Source: Candidatus Hydrogenedentota bacterium (GTDB lineage Bacteria; Hydrogenedentota; Hydrogenedentia; Hydrogenedentales; SLHB01). From it: a DNA stretch of 56,644 bases. The first letter of the stretch is position 1. Every line of letters begins with the position of its first letter. The notes below the pieces were generated by a model. That model saw only the letters and a program-made list of their open reading frames with translations. It was not told where the DNA came from and ran no database searches. The stretch is from NCBI GenBank assembly GCA_020848835.1, contig JADLHJ010000112.1, positions 1 through 56,644 on the forward strand. Reading direction: 5' to 3'. Shown one piece after another: positions 1 through 8,286 of this stretch. The position numbers and the translations under genes were made by a program.

Positions 1-16
1 ACGAAGAATAGAAGAA

Positions 17-109
17 CTATTTCTTCTTCGCGGCTTTCTTCTTCGCGGGCTTCTTTGCCGCTTTCTTCGGGGCCGCCTTCTTCTTCGCTGCTTTCTTCTT
101 CGCTGCCAT
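17..109 (-). CDS. Lys/Ala-rich mini-protein, histone H1 tail-like
   Basis: This is a 30-residue peptide made of 16 Lys, 11 Ala, 2 Pro and the initiator Met, arranged as AAKKK/AAPKK/AAKKP blocks. An AAGGAG Shine-Dalgarno at 118-123, 8 bases before the ATG, decides the start; the frame stays open upstream but that part does not resemble a protein. The composition matches the Lys/Ala tails of bacterial H1-like and extended HU proteins, which bind DNA or RNA non-specifically through charge. Here the tail seems to stand alone. A nucleoid or RNA-binding role is inferred only from composition. It could also be a remnant of a longer H1-like gene. Confidence 0.55.
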   Translation of the reverse strand: MAAKKKAAKKKAAPKKAAKKPAKKKAAKKK

Positions 110-142
110 TCTTAGCTCTCCTTTTTTTGAGCTCTTCCACCA

Positions 143-219
143 ACGCCGGCTTGGCGTCACAAGCCACCACGGGTGGCTAAACCAACATCCGGCGCGTACC
201 CGCGCAGGTGCCTGCGCGG
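143..219. repeat. Three consecutive hairpins upstream of the Lys/Ala peptide gene
   Basis: Three inverted repeats follow each other: ACGCC/GGCGT (143-157, 5-base loop), AGCCACC/GGTGGCT (162-178, 3-base loop) and CCGCGCAGG/CCTGCGCGG (200-219, 2-base spacer). They lie 34-110 bases upstream of the minus-strand start at 109, so they would be in its leader if transcription begins upstream. Function unknown. Confidence 0.45.
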
Positions 220-704
220 ATATGACCAACGGGCGTTTCGGCCCGGTATGGTTCAACTGGTATATGTTCTCAATCCCCGGGTGCAACGGGAACTGGGAAA
301 CGCACGTCTTGGGAAATTGCCCCACCTCTGGGATGCCGCGAGTGCGCGGCCTGTTCCGGCTACCACGGACGCCGCGCTCGCGCGTCGCCCCCCCTTGCTT
401 GCCGGAATGTGCGATACATCATTCTCTCTCGCCGCGCGACTGATGATGAAGAACGCTGCGGATGATTTCCGCGTGATATGAAAAGTATTGGTTCGCGTGG
501 CGGTTGGTCGATTTTGTTCGCTTCGTTTGCGTCAGGCGCTGCATTTTGCGTCGCGCTTGTGACGGTCTCACGAACTCATCAACCATTGATTCAACTGTGC
601 TGCGCTACGCTCGATTCGCTCTCGCGCCGCGCTATCTCTTCCGTCCAACTGTTTGTTTGAGCGCCGAATTTTTCGTGCGCTTCGTACAACTAACCTAGTT
701 TTTA

Positions 705-724
705 TCACGATCGTGAAAAAAAAA
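705..724. promoter_or_regulatory. 12-base palindrome followed by an A-tract
   Basis: TCACGATCGTGA at 705-716 is a perfect palindrome, its last A starting a run of nine A (716-724). Such an arrangement is compatible with a dimeric regulator site on bent DNA. No gene starts nearby, so this is only a candidate. Confidence 0.25.
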
Positions 725-1092
725 CAAGTATTTTTTCTGGAAAAATTTCTTTTCATGGGGTAACGGGATTCATCGGCATCGCGGATCGTATCGCCGTTCG
801 ACAACTTTTCATCTGCAAAATGAAGCGAGGCAAACAACAATTCGCTTCGCGCGAATGACGCGATGATAAATCTCCAGCTACGCGTCACCGATTCAATAAA
901 CAGGCAGATCGACCCTATAAATACTGGGTGAAATGAATATCGCAGTATGTTAAGAGTTTACCTGGGCGCGCGCAGCTATGCCGTTGCGGAGATGAAAATG
1001 TTCGCGCGGAGATGAGACATGCTTCTGCCAAATTGGTGCGCGCGACGCCTCGTTAGCCGTCCCAACGCGCACGCCGCGCAGGCAAAAAAAAT

Positions 1093-1626
1093 TTATGGCC
1101 AAGGTCGAAATCGCGGGATCCAACACCGCACGTGATGACAATACATCTCAAATTCGTCGCCAAACCGCGCGCGTAGATCGTCCTCTTCCAGCGGCCGCGC
1201 GATGTAGTTCCAAGCGAAAAATCCGCACACGACGTACACCAGCGTCGGCCACGATCCGATGTACACCCCCACAAAAAATCCCTGCGCGAGCCCTGCGCAC
1301 GCCATCGGATTCCGAACGTAGCGGTACGGACCGCTCACCACCAGCTTGCGCGGACAATGCGTCGGCAGCGGCGTGCCTTCACCGCGCCACGACATCGTGA
1401 TTCCACTCCAAAGCCCGATACTGCTCGCCAGTACGAAACCCACCACTGCGACCGCGCGCTGCCCGGTGAAATGAAACTGTTCCAATCCAATCCGCTGCTC
1501 AATATTGAAGATAATGGCCGGAAAAACAGCCAAAAACGTGGACCAGAAGACGACAATCTGACCCAAAGTGACCAGCAAATGCTTGGAAGGCGGCCCTTCT
1601 TTCGCCACTTTGAATCCAAACATCAT
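1093..1626 (-). CDS. Isoprenylcysteine carboxyl methyltransferase-like membrane protein
   Basis: A 177-residue multi-pass protein of the ICMT/phospholipid methyltransferase family. The hallmark GPYRYVRNPMA sits at about residues 99-109 and is followed by the usual C-terminal stretch RPLEEDDLRARFGDEFEMY; together these form the S-adenosylmethionine-binding end of the family. Hydrophobic segments surround the motif. Bacterial members methylate small lipophilic or membrane substrates that are mostly unknown, and no prenylated protein substrate is implied. The start overlaps the stop of the upstream membrane-protein gene by ATGA (1623-1626), so translation is probably coupled. It is the last gene of the operon that begins with the PLP enzyme at 3357. 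Confidence 0.75.
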   Translation of the reverse strand: MMFGFKVAKEGPPSKHLLVTLGQIVVFWSTFLAVFPAIIFNIEQRIGLEQFHFTGQRAVAVVGFVLASSIGLWSGITMSWRGEGTPLPTHCPRKLVVSGPYRYVRNPMACAGLAQGFFVGVYIGSWPTLVYVVCGFFAWNYIARPLEEDDLRARFGDEFEMYCHHVRCWIPRFRPWP

Positions 1627-1994
1627 ACCCTCTTCGCGATGGTCAAAATCGCTATCGCGGTGCCTGCCAGTGCCAGAAACATTAGAACGGCGGACAGCAG
1701 GAGTCCGTCATTAATAGCCCAGATTACGCATTGCACAGTCGGTGAAGTAAGTCCACCAAACACCGCGGTTCCTGCGACAACCGCGACACGTGGTTTAGCA
1801 CGCGCAAACCCCACGGCAAGAATGGAAAGAATTACCAACACCAAGTCCGCTGCAAACCAGCCAATCAATCCCCCTTGGATCGCATGTTGCGGAAAAAACT
1901 GTGCGCGCATGTCTGGATAAAGAAACAAGCCGAGCCACCAAAGCAGAATCGCCGCAGCTTGAAGCACCAGGTAAATTAGACCATACGCTTTCAC
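1623..1994 (-). CDS. Small four-helix membrane protein, unknown function
   Basis: A 123-residue protein with about four hydrophobic helices: near residues 5-25, 42-62, 68-90 and 95-120. No catalytic motif is visible and the family was not recognised. It starts with GTG, 7 bases after the PLP-enzyme stop, and its own stop overlaps the next start by four bases. This tight packing suggests it acts with its neighbours, perhaps as a transporter or as a membrane partner for the methyltransferase-like protein; both ideas are inference. Confidence 0.65.
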   Translation of the reverse strand: MKAYGLIYLVLQAAAILLWWLGLFLYPDMRAQFFPQHAIQGGLIGWFAADLVLVILSILAVGFARAKPRVAVVAGTAVFGGLTSPTVQCVIWAINDGLLLSAVLMFLALAGTAIAILTIAKRV

Positions 1995-2001
1995 GACTTC
2001 G

Positions 2002-3357
2002 TCACGTCCGTGTTTCAGCCGAAACAGTTCTGATGCACGCGTCCAATATGTCGAACGCGCTATCCAATTCCGCGCGCGTAATTGTTAACGGCGGCGTCAA
2101 CGTCAGGATATTTCCCATAGTCAATTTAAAGCTCAGGCCCTTGCTCAGCGCCGCGTACATCACGCGCTCCGCTTCCGCCGTCGCACGCAGTTTCCGATTG
2201 CCTTCGCGAACCAACTCGATACCGAGTAATAAGCCAATGCCGCGCACGTCGCCGATGATCGCGTGCTTTTCTTTTAACGCTTTCATGCGTACAAGCGCAT
2301 ACGCTCCCAGCTCCCGCGTATGTTCCAGCAGATTCCCCTCTTCGATATATTCGAGAGTCGCCATTCCCGCAGCGCACGCAACCGGGTTCTTTTCGTGTGT
2401 GTAATGACCCAGCGCGCGGTCTTTCGCAATGTTGAGTCCTTCGCGCGCGATCACCGCCGCCAACGGCATCACCGCGCCACCGAGTCCTTTTCCAATTACC
2501 AGAATGTCCGGCACAACGTCGTAGTGCTCGCACGCAAACATCCGCCCCGTGCGGCCAAGACAAGTCGGTATCTCATCCAAAACTAAAAGCGCCCCGTGCC
2601 GATCACACGCCGCCCGCACTCGCGTCCAGTAATCGTTCGGAGGGATGAAAGGCGTGCTCCGCACCGTCTCCGCCACTACCGCGGCAACATCACCTTCTTT
2701 TTCCAGCACATATTCGATGTAGTCCGCGCAGTGCAGCTTGCAGGTGTCAGTGCATCCCCATGGACAATGCGCGGGATCCGGCGGCGGCACGTGCTCCGTT
2801 CCCGGCAGCAGTGGTCCGATCCCATTCCTAAAGATTGTCTCGCCGCCAACCGAGATTGCGTCCAGCGAGGCGCCGTGAAACGACTCCCACATCGAAATTG
2901 TCTTGAAGCGACCCGTCGCCACACGCGCCAGTTTCAGCGCAATCCCAATCGCGCTCGTGCCGCCCGGCGCAAACAACACCTTGTTCAGATCGCGCGGTGC
3001 GAGTTCCGCCAACTCTTTCGCCAGCGCAATCGCCGGATTATTGGTATACCGGCGCGGACAAAACGGCAACGTCTCCAACTGCGCGCGCACCGCATCCATC
3101 ACCCGCGGATTGCGATACCCCACCTGGTGCACGTTGTTCCCGTGAAAATCCATGATGCGCCGCCCCTGCGCATCGACCAAATAGATTCCTTCACACGCCG
3201 TGATCGCATTTAAACACGGCGTAGACAAAGACTGATGCAAAAAATACCGCGCATCCTCAACCAGCACTGCCCGCGTCTCCGCATCAACATGAGCGCCCGC
3301 CCACTCCACCCGCCCCGGCGAGATGTTGAGATCCCCCTCCGAACGCAAATTATCCAT
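2002..3357 (-). CDS. pbfA: Class III PLP enzyme, probable (R)-1-hydroxy-2-aminoethylphosphonate ammonia-lyase
   Basis: A 451-residue fold-type I, class III aminotransferase-like protein. The ring-binding Asp261 lies in LLVLDEIPTCLGRTGRMFA and the Schiff-base Lys290 in VIGKGLGG. The segments DFHGNNVHQVGY, PFCPRRYTN and GHYTHEKNP resemble, from memory, the PbfA ammonia-lyase branch rather than ordinary ornithine or GABA aminotransferases. PbfA converts hydroxy-aminoethylphosphonate to phosphonoacetaldehyde. Four Cys occur every fourth residue (198, 202, 206, 210). The ATG at 3357, behind GGGAAAGC, is preferred to a TTG four codons earlier. No phnX, phnA, phnW or phnY gene is in the window, so phosphonate catabolism is not confirmed. 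A generic aminotransferase is the alternative. Confidence 0.6.
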   Translation of the reverse strand: MDNLRSEGDLNISPGRVEWAGAHVDAETRAVLVEDARYFLHQSLSTPCLNAITACEGIYLVDAQGRRIMDFHGNNVHQVGYRNPRVMDAVRAQLETLPFCPRRYTNNPAIALAKELAELAPRDLNKVLFAPGGTSAIGIALKLARVATGRFKTISMWESFHGASLDAISVGGETIFRNGIGPLLPGTEHVPPPDPAHCPWGCTDTCKLHCADYIEYVLEKEGDVAAVVAETVRSTPFIPPNDYWTRVRAACDRHGALLVLDEIPTCLGRTGRMFACEHYDVVPDILVIGKGLGGAVMPLAAVIAREGLNIAKDRALGHYTHEKNPVACAAGMATLEYIEEGNLLEHTRELGAYALVRMKALKEKHAIIGDVRGIGLLLGIELVREGNRKLRATAEAERVMYAALSKGLSFKLTMGNILTLTPPLTITRAELDSAFDILDACIRTVSAETRT

Positions 3358-3431
3358 GTGCTTTCCCAAGCCCTATTTAATCGACGCTGCAGTCATATCT
3401 CTCTTGCGTGCTCGAAAACTCGTATTGCCCA

Positions 3432-3470
3432 CGTCCGTGATCGTCCGCATCCATCCCCAATTCCCAATCC
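3432..3470. repeat. Intergenic 9-base-periodic repeat, copy 1
   Basis: The leader of the PLP-enzyme gene contains a degenerate GTCCGTGAT/CGTCCGCAT/CCATCCCCA/ATTCCCAAT series with roughly 9-base spacing. It resembles arrays in four other intergenic places of this window. Confidence 0.4.
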
Positions 3471-3491
3471 GCGCGATCCGCAGTAAAAAAC

Positions 3492-4391
3492 CTAGCGCTC
3501 GCCAACTTTCGCACGAACGTACTCCCCCACCTTTCGCAGTCCGTCTTCCCCCTCCGGAATCAACGCCGCAAAAAAATGCCAAACATGCACCAATTCCGCC
3601 TCAAGCAAAAACGTCACCGCCACACCCGCATCCCGCGCCCGTTGCGCCAACCGCGTCGAATCGTCGCGCAAAATTTCTGCATCACCCACATGAATCAGCA
3701 AAGGCGGAAAACCGCGATAGTCGGCATACAAAGGCGACGCCAACGAATTCCGTGCGTCAGCGCCGTTTAGATAATGCCGCGCAAACGCATGCAGTTCCCA
3801 GGGCGCCAGCATTGGGTCCTCCGGCGCTTTCGAATCGATCGACGCCCCCGCCATCGCAAGGTCCGTCCAAGGCGACAAACAAACACCCGCCACCGGCAAT
3901 GCATCCCCCGAATCGCGCAACGCCGCGATTGCCGCCAGCGTCAACCCACCGCCTGCGCTATCGCCCGCGATCACAATCCGCTTCGCAGTATGTCCCTCGC
4001 GCCGCAACGCACGATACGCCGCCATCGCATCGTCCACCGCCCCAGGAAACCGATGCTCCGGCGCAAGCCGGTAATCGAACGCAATCCACGTAACGCCGCT
4101 AGCTTCCGCCAACCGCGCCACAAAACTCCGGTGCGTATTCAATGAACCAATGCAATACCCACCCCCATGAAAAAACAAAACAACCGCATCGTTCGGCGCA
4201 CCAACCGGAGTGTAACGTTCCGCATTTCTGCCCGCCAAAATCTCTTGCGTTATTCTCACCCCACTCGGCGGCGCACCCAACAACGGCGTCATCCGCTCAA
4301 ACCGATCCCGCAATTCGGCAATCGTCGCATCGCGCACCACCGGCCGCGCCCGCATCATCGACACAAGAGAATTAAAAGCAGTACTAAGCAC
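3492..4391 (-). CDS. Alpha/beta hydrolase, hormone-sensitive-lipase type esterase
   Basis: A 299-residue cytoplasmic esterase with the oxyanion-hole motif HGGG at 75-78 and the nucleophile elbow GDSAGGG with Ser145. The rest of the triad is likely Glu239 in GDAEILRDD (many HSL relatives use Glu here) and His269 in ELVHVWHFF. Family members hydrolyse short acyl esters; the natural substrate cannot be read. The GTG start lies 14 bases after the HD-domain gene stop, so the two form an operon. Internal in-frame ATG codons at residues 12-13 are alternative starts. Confidence 0.8.
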   Translation of the reverse strand: MLSTAFNSLVSMMRARPVVRDATIAELRDRFERMTPLLGAPPSGVRITQEILAGRNAERYTPVGAPNDAVVLFFHGGGYCIGSLNTHRSFVARLAEASGVTWIAFDYRLAPEHRFPGAVDDAMAAYRALRREGHTAKRIVIAGDSAGGGLTLAAIAALRDSGDALPVAGVCLSPWTDLAMAGASIDSKAPEDPMLAPWELHAFARHYLNGADARNSLASPLYADYRGFPPLLIHVGDAEILRDDSTRLAQRARDAGVAVTFLLEAELVHVWHFFAALIPEGEDGLRKVGEYVRAKVGER

Positions 4392-4405
4392 TATCTAATA
4401 CTTCC

Positions 4406-5179
4406 TTACAATTTTTCGCCATCCGAAAACGGCGCCAACCGAATCATCGGACGGAACAATAAATATCGAATTAAGAATGCCGCACGACACTTCGGACGCC
4501 GCCGCCCCTGCGCCGAAAATATTTCAATCAACGCGCCCTTGAACTTCTCACGCGGAAACCGGCCCACCACCGCATCGCGTGAAGCCCGCTCAATCTCCCA
4601 CGCGCGCAACCCCAAACAATCCAATCCCGCCGCCGCGTGCAGCAAATGCGCCTCAGCCCCCTGCTCGACACCAACCATCACGTTCATGTGCAGCAAGATC
4701 GCCTCTGCCAACGCATCCTGCCGCCGCGTATCCCACCCCGCATCCTTCGCCCACGCGCTCGCGCCCTCAACGCTATCCAGCGTGAAACACTCCCCATGCC
4801 GCGCGCAATCGTTGTACGCAGACGTCAATCCCAGATCGTGCAACATGCACGCCGCATATAAGAGTTCATCATCAAACTTAATCCCCGCACCCTGCGCAAA
4901 AATCCTCCCCCACAAATACGCCCGGCAACAATGACGATAAAGCTGCTCCCCCGAAACTGACGCGCACAAATCGGAAGCTTTCTTCGCAATCGCGGAATCC
5001 GGCGCCTCTATCTCCGCAACATCCACACGGATCGAATTCCTGCGAAATAACAAACTCCCCGCAAGCTGCCCCTGCAACCGCACCGCCTGCCCCGCAAGCG
5101 TTAGTTTGTCCCGCCCCCGCAAAGCCCCAAGCGTCTCCCGCGCCCAAGGCAGAGTGCCTACCCTCGATGCAGCCATCAC
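4406..5179 (-). CDS. HD-domain metal-dependent hydrolase
   Basis: A 257-residue protein with HD-superfamily signatures: His83 in YRHCCRAYLWG, the doublet His114-Asp115 in CMLHDLGLT, and a later His in AILLHMNV. The pattern resembles the small cyanamide-hydratase-like HD proteins rather than nucleotide phosphohydrolases fused to GGDEF or RelA domains. A divalent-metal hydrolase or hydratase acting on a small molecule is likely; the substrate is unknown. The reading can start at GTG 5179 or the next codon, ATG 5176, preceded by GGGGGT. It is the first gene of a two-gene operon with the esterase at 3492. Confidence 0.65.
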   Translation of the reverse strand: MMAASRVGTLPWARETLGALRGRDKLTLAGQAVRLQGQLAGSLLFRRNSIRVDVAEIEAPDSAIAKKASDLCASVSGEQLYRHCCRAYLWGRIFAQGAGIKFDDELLYAACMLHDLGLTSAYNDCARHGECFTLDSVEGASAWAKDAGWDTRRQDALAEAILLHMNVMVGVEQGAEAHLLHAAAGLDCLGLRAWEIERASRDAVVGRFPREKFKGALIEIFSAQGRRRPKCRAAFLIRYLLFRPMIRLAPFSDGEKL

Positions 5180-5208
5180 ACCCCCAATTCGATTTCGTGT
5201 TCGCAGTC

Positions 5209-5295
5209 GTAATCGTCCTCGTAATCCTAATCGATCCTCCGCACTTGTATTTAATCCCCGTCCATTCCGTCCATCCGGTCGATCTCGTCCATTTG
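5209..5295. repeat. Intergenic 9-base-periodic repeat, copy 2
   Basis: The first part (5209-5238) repeats CGTAATC/CTAATCG-type units. The second (5260-5295) is four 9-mers: GTCCATTCC, GTCCATCCG, GTCGATCTC, GTCCATTTG. The same two-part order is seen again at 12617-12700. Confidence 0.55.
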
Positions 5296-5377
5296 AATCA
5301 ACTCCGAATGAAGTTCTGCTTTATTACGACCACCGCGGCAAATGAAACTGACAATTTCCCAACCCATTCCTCTCCTA

Positions 5378-5401
5378 CTTCCCATGATTCCCATCCCCGT
5401 C
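5378..5401. repeat. Intergenic 9-base-periodic repeat, copy 3
   Basis: Two to three units of the form TTCCCATGA/TTCCCATCC, close in sequence to the copy at 8233-8278. Confidence 0.35.
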
Positions 5402-5518
5402 AACGTTTCTCCGCCACCAACCGTCATTTCAATGCAGAGGTGTATGAAACCGGGGCATCCCTGTATACTTACCCCGTCCCGCTCCGGCAATCTGCCACCT
5501 ATATATAAGGAGTCGCCC

Positions 5519-7204
5519 GTGCGCCAGTTGACCTACGCCGTGGCCGCGGCTTTCATCTTGTTTGGATTCTCCACCCTCTTCTCCGCCTGCCACGATGACG
5601 GCGGCATAAAACTCAACACGCCCATCGCCGGCGACGACACCCCCGACACCCCAGACACCCCAGACGATGGAGATGGCGATGGTGACGGCGATGGAGATGG
5701 GGATGGCGGCGGTGGCGGCGGTGGGAACACCGACTCACGCTTCGTAGGCACATGGATCACCAGCTACGGCGACGACCTCCCGGTGGGCGGTGGACGCCGC
5801 CAGTATGCACTGCGCATCGCCATCACCCGCAGCGGCGACGCCCTCACCGGCAACGGCACCATGCTGCGTTACTTCAACAACGGTCCAGACGCTGTCGATG
5901 ATCCCGCGCGTACCATCAGCGCCACAGGCACCGCAACCGCCAACGAAGCAACGCTAACCATCACCGGTACCAGCGGCACTTTCACCAACAATCCGATTTG
6001 GTACCTGCGCATTGCCGATTCGCGTCTCGTCGGCATGTACGCCGAACGCGACAACAGCCTCGTCGTCCAACGCTCTGGCCACGCGATCTGGCACCCCGCC
6101 GGTTCCGTCGATCTCAACGCATCCTGGGTCGCGACATTTGACGACAAGTTCGGCACAGGCTCAGGCTTCGCACCGCGCGACCGCACCGCCGTCGCCACGC
6201 TCATCCTCAGCAACAATGACATCACCGGCCTCGGCTCCTACGTCGAACAACGCGCCAACGGCGCATCCGAAATATTCGATTTTAACGTCGGCCCCGGCAC
6301 CCTCGATGGCACGCAAGTCCGCTTTTCCTTCACCGACTTCACACCCGAGAACGGCGAAGTCGATTGGTTCGGCTACCACAGCGGCAGCGTGATTGTCGCC
6401 GCATATGGCCAGTTCAACGGCAGCAGCGAACTCTCGCGCTTCGGCCACGCGACATGGTACGAAGCAGGCGACACCACACCCGCGCAATTTGATCGCGACT
6501 GGACAACCTCCTTTGGCGACTCCGCCGCCGCCGGCAACCTCTTCGCCGATTACGTCATGGCGATGTCCGGTATCTCAGTCGTCGGCAACACCGTCACCGG
6601 CAGCGTCCGCGTGCTGCAGGAAACCGATTCCGACCCAAGCTTCGTCACCTACACCATCGACAACGGCAGCATCGTCGGCAATCAAATGAACATGGACATC
6701 GTCCGCAACGGCGACCGCTTCTCCTGGAACTTCCGCCTCGCAGGCGGCGTGCTCGTCGGCGCCTATACGCACTTCGACAGTAATGACGATTTCGTCAGCC
6801 GCGGCCACGCAGAATGGCGCTCCGGCAACGCATCCAGTCTCGACGGCAACTACGTCGCCTCGTTCACCGACACCTCCACAACCAACGCCACCGAAAACCG
6901 CGCCAGCCAATTGGCGCTCGTCACCATCGGCGACGTAGATTCGAACGGCGCCTTTACCGGCACGGGCGCGTTGCGCCTCGGCGGCGAAACCAACCGCCGC
7001 CAGTTCTCGATCAACGGCACCGTCTCCGATTCCAATCACATCGTCATGACCTGGCAAAACGGCGTGGACCTCTTCGGTAACACCGTCTGGAACCTCCGCA
7101 AGGCCGGGAACACCCTATACGGCACTTACACAAACTACGCATCCGACAACACCAGCATCGAATTCCAGGGACACGCTACCTTCGTCCGCGCTTCCGGGAA
7201 CTAA
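5519..7204 (+). CDS. Four-repeat secreted lipoprotein, unknown family
   Basis: The start is GTG at 5519, six bases after AAGGAG (5507-5512). The frame opens 59 codons earlier, but that part is encoded by intergenic repeat. The 561-residue product has a lipoprotein signal ending FSAC (Cys24), an acidic and glycine-rich spacer of Asp-Gly repeats (about residues 40-72), then four beta-rich repeats. Each repeat opens with a W-x-T/A-S/T-F/Y-x-D type strand and closes with GHAxW/F. The GHA motifs start at residues 187, 309, 429 and 551, giving periods of 122, 120 and 122. The layout suggests an outer-membrane-anchored stalk bearing four beta-barrel or beta-sandwich modules. The domain was not recognised; lipocalin-like modules are one guess. 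Confidence 0.7.
   Translation: MRQLTYAVAAAFILFGFSTLFSACHDDGGIKLNTPIAGDDTPDTPDTPDDGDGDGDGDGDGDGGGGGGGNTDSRFVGTWITSYGDDLPVGGGRRQYALRIAITRSGDALTGNGTMLRYFNNGPDAVDDPARTISATGTATANEATLTITGTSGTFTNNPIWYLRIADSRLVGMYAERDNSLVVQRSGHAIWHPAGSVDLNASWVATFDDKFGTGSGFAPRDRTAVATLILSNNDITGLGSYVEQRANGASEIFDFNVGPGTLDGTQVRFSFTDFTPENGEVDWFGYHSGSVIVAAYGQFNGSSELSRFGHATWYEAGDTTPAQFDRDWTTSFGDSAAAGNLFADYVMAMSGISVVGNTVTGSVRVLQETDSDPSFVTYTIDNGSIVGNQMNMDIVRNGDRFSWNFRLAGGVLVGAYTHFDSNDDFVSRGHAEWRSGNASSLDGNYVASFTDTSTTNATENRASQLALVTIGDVDSNGAFTGTGALRLGGETNRRQFSINGTVSDSNHIVMTWQNGVDLFGNTVWNLRKAGNTLYGTYTNYASDNTSIEFQGHATFVRASGN
5663..5724 (+). repeat. Asp-Gly coding microsatellite
   Basis: In-frame GAY-GGN repeats encode the Asp-Gly then poly-Gly spacer of the lipoprotein. 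The GATGGN hexamer repeat is prone to slippage in multiples of six, which would change spacer length without shifting frame. Confidence 0.7.
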
Positions 7205-7336
7205 TCGCGCGGCGTGGTGTTTTTGAAAATGACATAGGTACAGGTGCACTCTTTTTGCGAAACGGGCAATCAACGCTGCGGATGACTGCGATTCATCCCG
7301 CGGCGCGTTCCATCTAATCTTAACGGGAGAACAATC

Positions 7337-8119
7337 ATGCATTTGAAACGAGTTGTTGCATCGGCGGCCTTCGCGTTCGCCGCAGGCCTCACGGCCGTAT
7401 CCGCATGGGCACAACCTCCAGGCGGCTTGCCCGCCCCGGGCGGCCCGGGTGGACCCGGCGGCGGTCGCCCTGGTATTGCACCTATCGCACAGTTGAGTCC
7501 GGAGGACGCAGCGAAAGTCACTGCGGCGCAGGTCAAGTACGTCGCCTCCAGCCTGACACTCAACGAGGATCAATCCAAGAAAGTCGCCGAAGCCTACACC
7601 GCTTACCGCGATGGACTCCGCAAGCGTTTTGAAGGCGGCGGTATCAGCGGCGACTCCCTCCGTACGGCCATGACCGAAGAACGCGGTAAACTCGAAACCG
7701 CGCTCAAAGGTTTCCTTACGCCCGAGCAGAGTGCGACGGTAGCCGGCTTACTCAGCTCCAGTCTCCGTTGGGACGGAATGGTCATCGGCTTAAACAGCCT
7801 CGGCTTGGAAGAAGCGAAGTACAACGAGGCGATGAAAGCCGTCGCAAACTTCCTTACCGAATCAAACAAAGCCCGCGAAGCAGGCGGCGATCGCGAAGCC
7901 ATGCGCGCAAAAAGCCAGGAACTGCGCGAAGCGCTCACAACGGAACTCGGCAAAATCCTTACGCCCGAGCAGTTGGCCAAACTGCAAGAAGCCCCCGGCT
8001 TCCGTCAACGCGGCCCCGGTGGCGGTGGCGGCGGAGCAGGCCGCCGCGAACGCAACAACCAGGAGGCCCCAGCTCCAGCGCCGACAACGCCTGCCGCTGA
8101 AGGCGAGAAGAAAAACTAG
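7337..8119 (+). CDS. Spy/CpxP-like periplasmic protein with LTxEQ motifs
   Basis: A 260-residue exported protein. The signal peptide (about residues 1-25) ends AWAQ and is followed by a Pro/Gly-rich stretch. The helical body carries FLTPEQ (about 125) and ILTPEQ (about 208), plus LTLNEDQ near 75, resembling the LTxxQ repeats of Spy/CpxP periplasmic chaperones and zinc-resistance-type proteins. The C-terminus is low-complexity Gly, Arg, Pro and Ala. GGGAGA precedes the ATG. A chaperone or stress role is a family-level inference. A strong terminator follows, so it is probably monocistronic. Confidence 0.6.
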   Translation: MHLKRVVASAAFAFAAGLTAVSAWAQPPGGLPAPGGPGGPGGGRPGIAPIAQLSPEDAAKVTAAQVKYVASSLTLNEDQSKKVAEAYTAYRDGLRKRFEGGGISGDSLRTAMTEERGKLETALKGFLTPEQSATVAGLLSSSLRWDGMVIGLNSLGLEEAKYNEAMKAVANFLTESNKAREAGGDREAMRAKSQELREALTTELGKILTPEQLAKLQEAPGFRQRGPGGGGGGAGRRERNNQEAPAPAPTTPAAEGEKKN

Positions 8120-8133
8120 TGTTTAACAAATGA

Positions 8134-8175
8134 AGGGGGCGCCGAACGAAGAGTCCGGCGCCCTTTCTTGTTTTT
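8134..8175 (+). terminator. Rho-independent terminator
   Basis: The stem GGGCGCCG/CGGCGCCC (8137-8144 with 8156-8163), extended by wobble pairs, has an 11-base loop and is followed by TTTCTTGTTTTT. It lies 15 bases after the Spy-like gene. Confidence 0.85.
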
Positions 8176-8232
8176 ATCGCACGAGGTTTCGTGCTGTATC
8201 TCATTTACGGTTAGAAATTAAGCGGCAGCATA

Positions 8233-8278
8233 TCGTCCCATAATTCCCAATCCCTCATACATCCCATCATTTCCCTCC
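8233..8278. repeat. Intergenic 9-base-periodic repeat, copy 4
   Basis: The space after carbonic anhydrase contains the units TCCCATAAT, TCCCAATCC, CTCATACAT, CCCATCATT, then TCCC, with 9-base spacing. It is related to the copies at 5378 and 3432. Confidence 0.45.
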
Positions 8279-8286
8279 GAATCGCA

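Larger units (their letters stand above)
110..1092. other. Gene-free region of about 1 kb
   Basis: No open frame here looks like a protein. The left third holds several G+C-rich hairpins, lying in the 5' leader of the Lys/Ala peptide gene. The middle (about 690-760) is A+T-rich with a 12-base palindrome and an A-tract. A CTATAAAT-like box occurs near 916 but leads to no convincing gene. No tRNA-like cloverleaf was noticed. Confidence 0.5.
5180..5518. other. Divergent intergenic region, repeat-rich
   Basis: This 339-base space separates the minus-strand HD/esterase operon from the plus-strand repeat lipoprotein. No gene is seen. It holds the 9-base-periodic repeats listed separately and a TATACT box at 5464-5469 that could be the -10 of the lipoprotein gene, though no good -35 accompanies it. 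Confidence 0.45.

Noticed and set aside
173..888. Several open frames in the first kilobase
   Set aside because: They overlap hairpins and low-complexity DNA, lack Shine-Dalgarno sites and show no protein-like segments.
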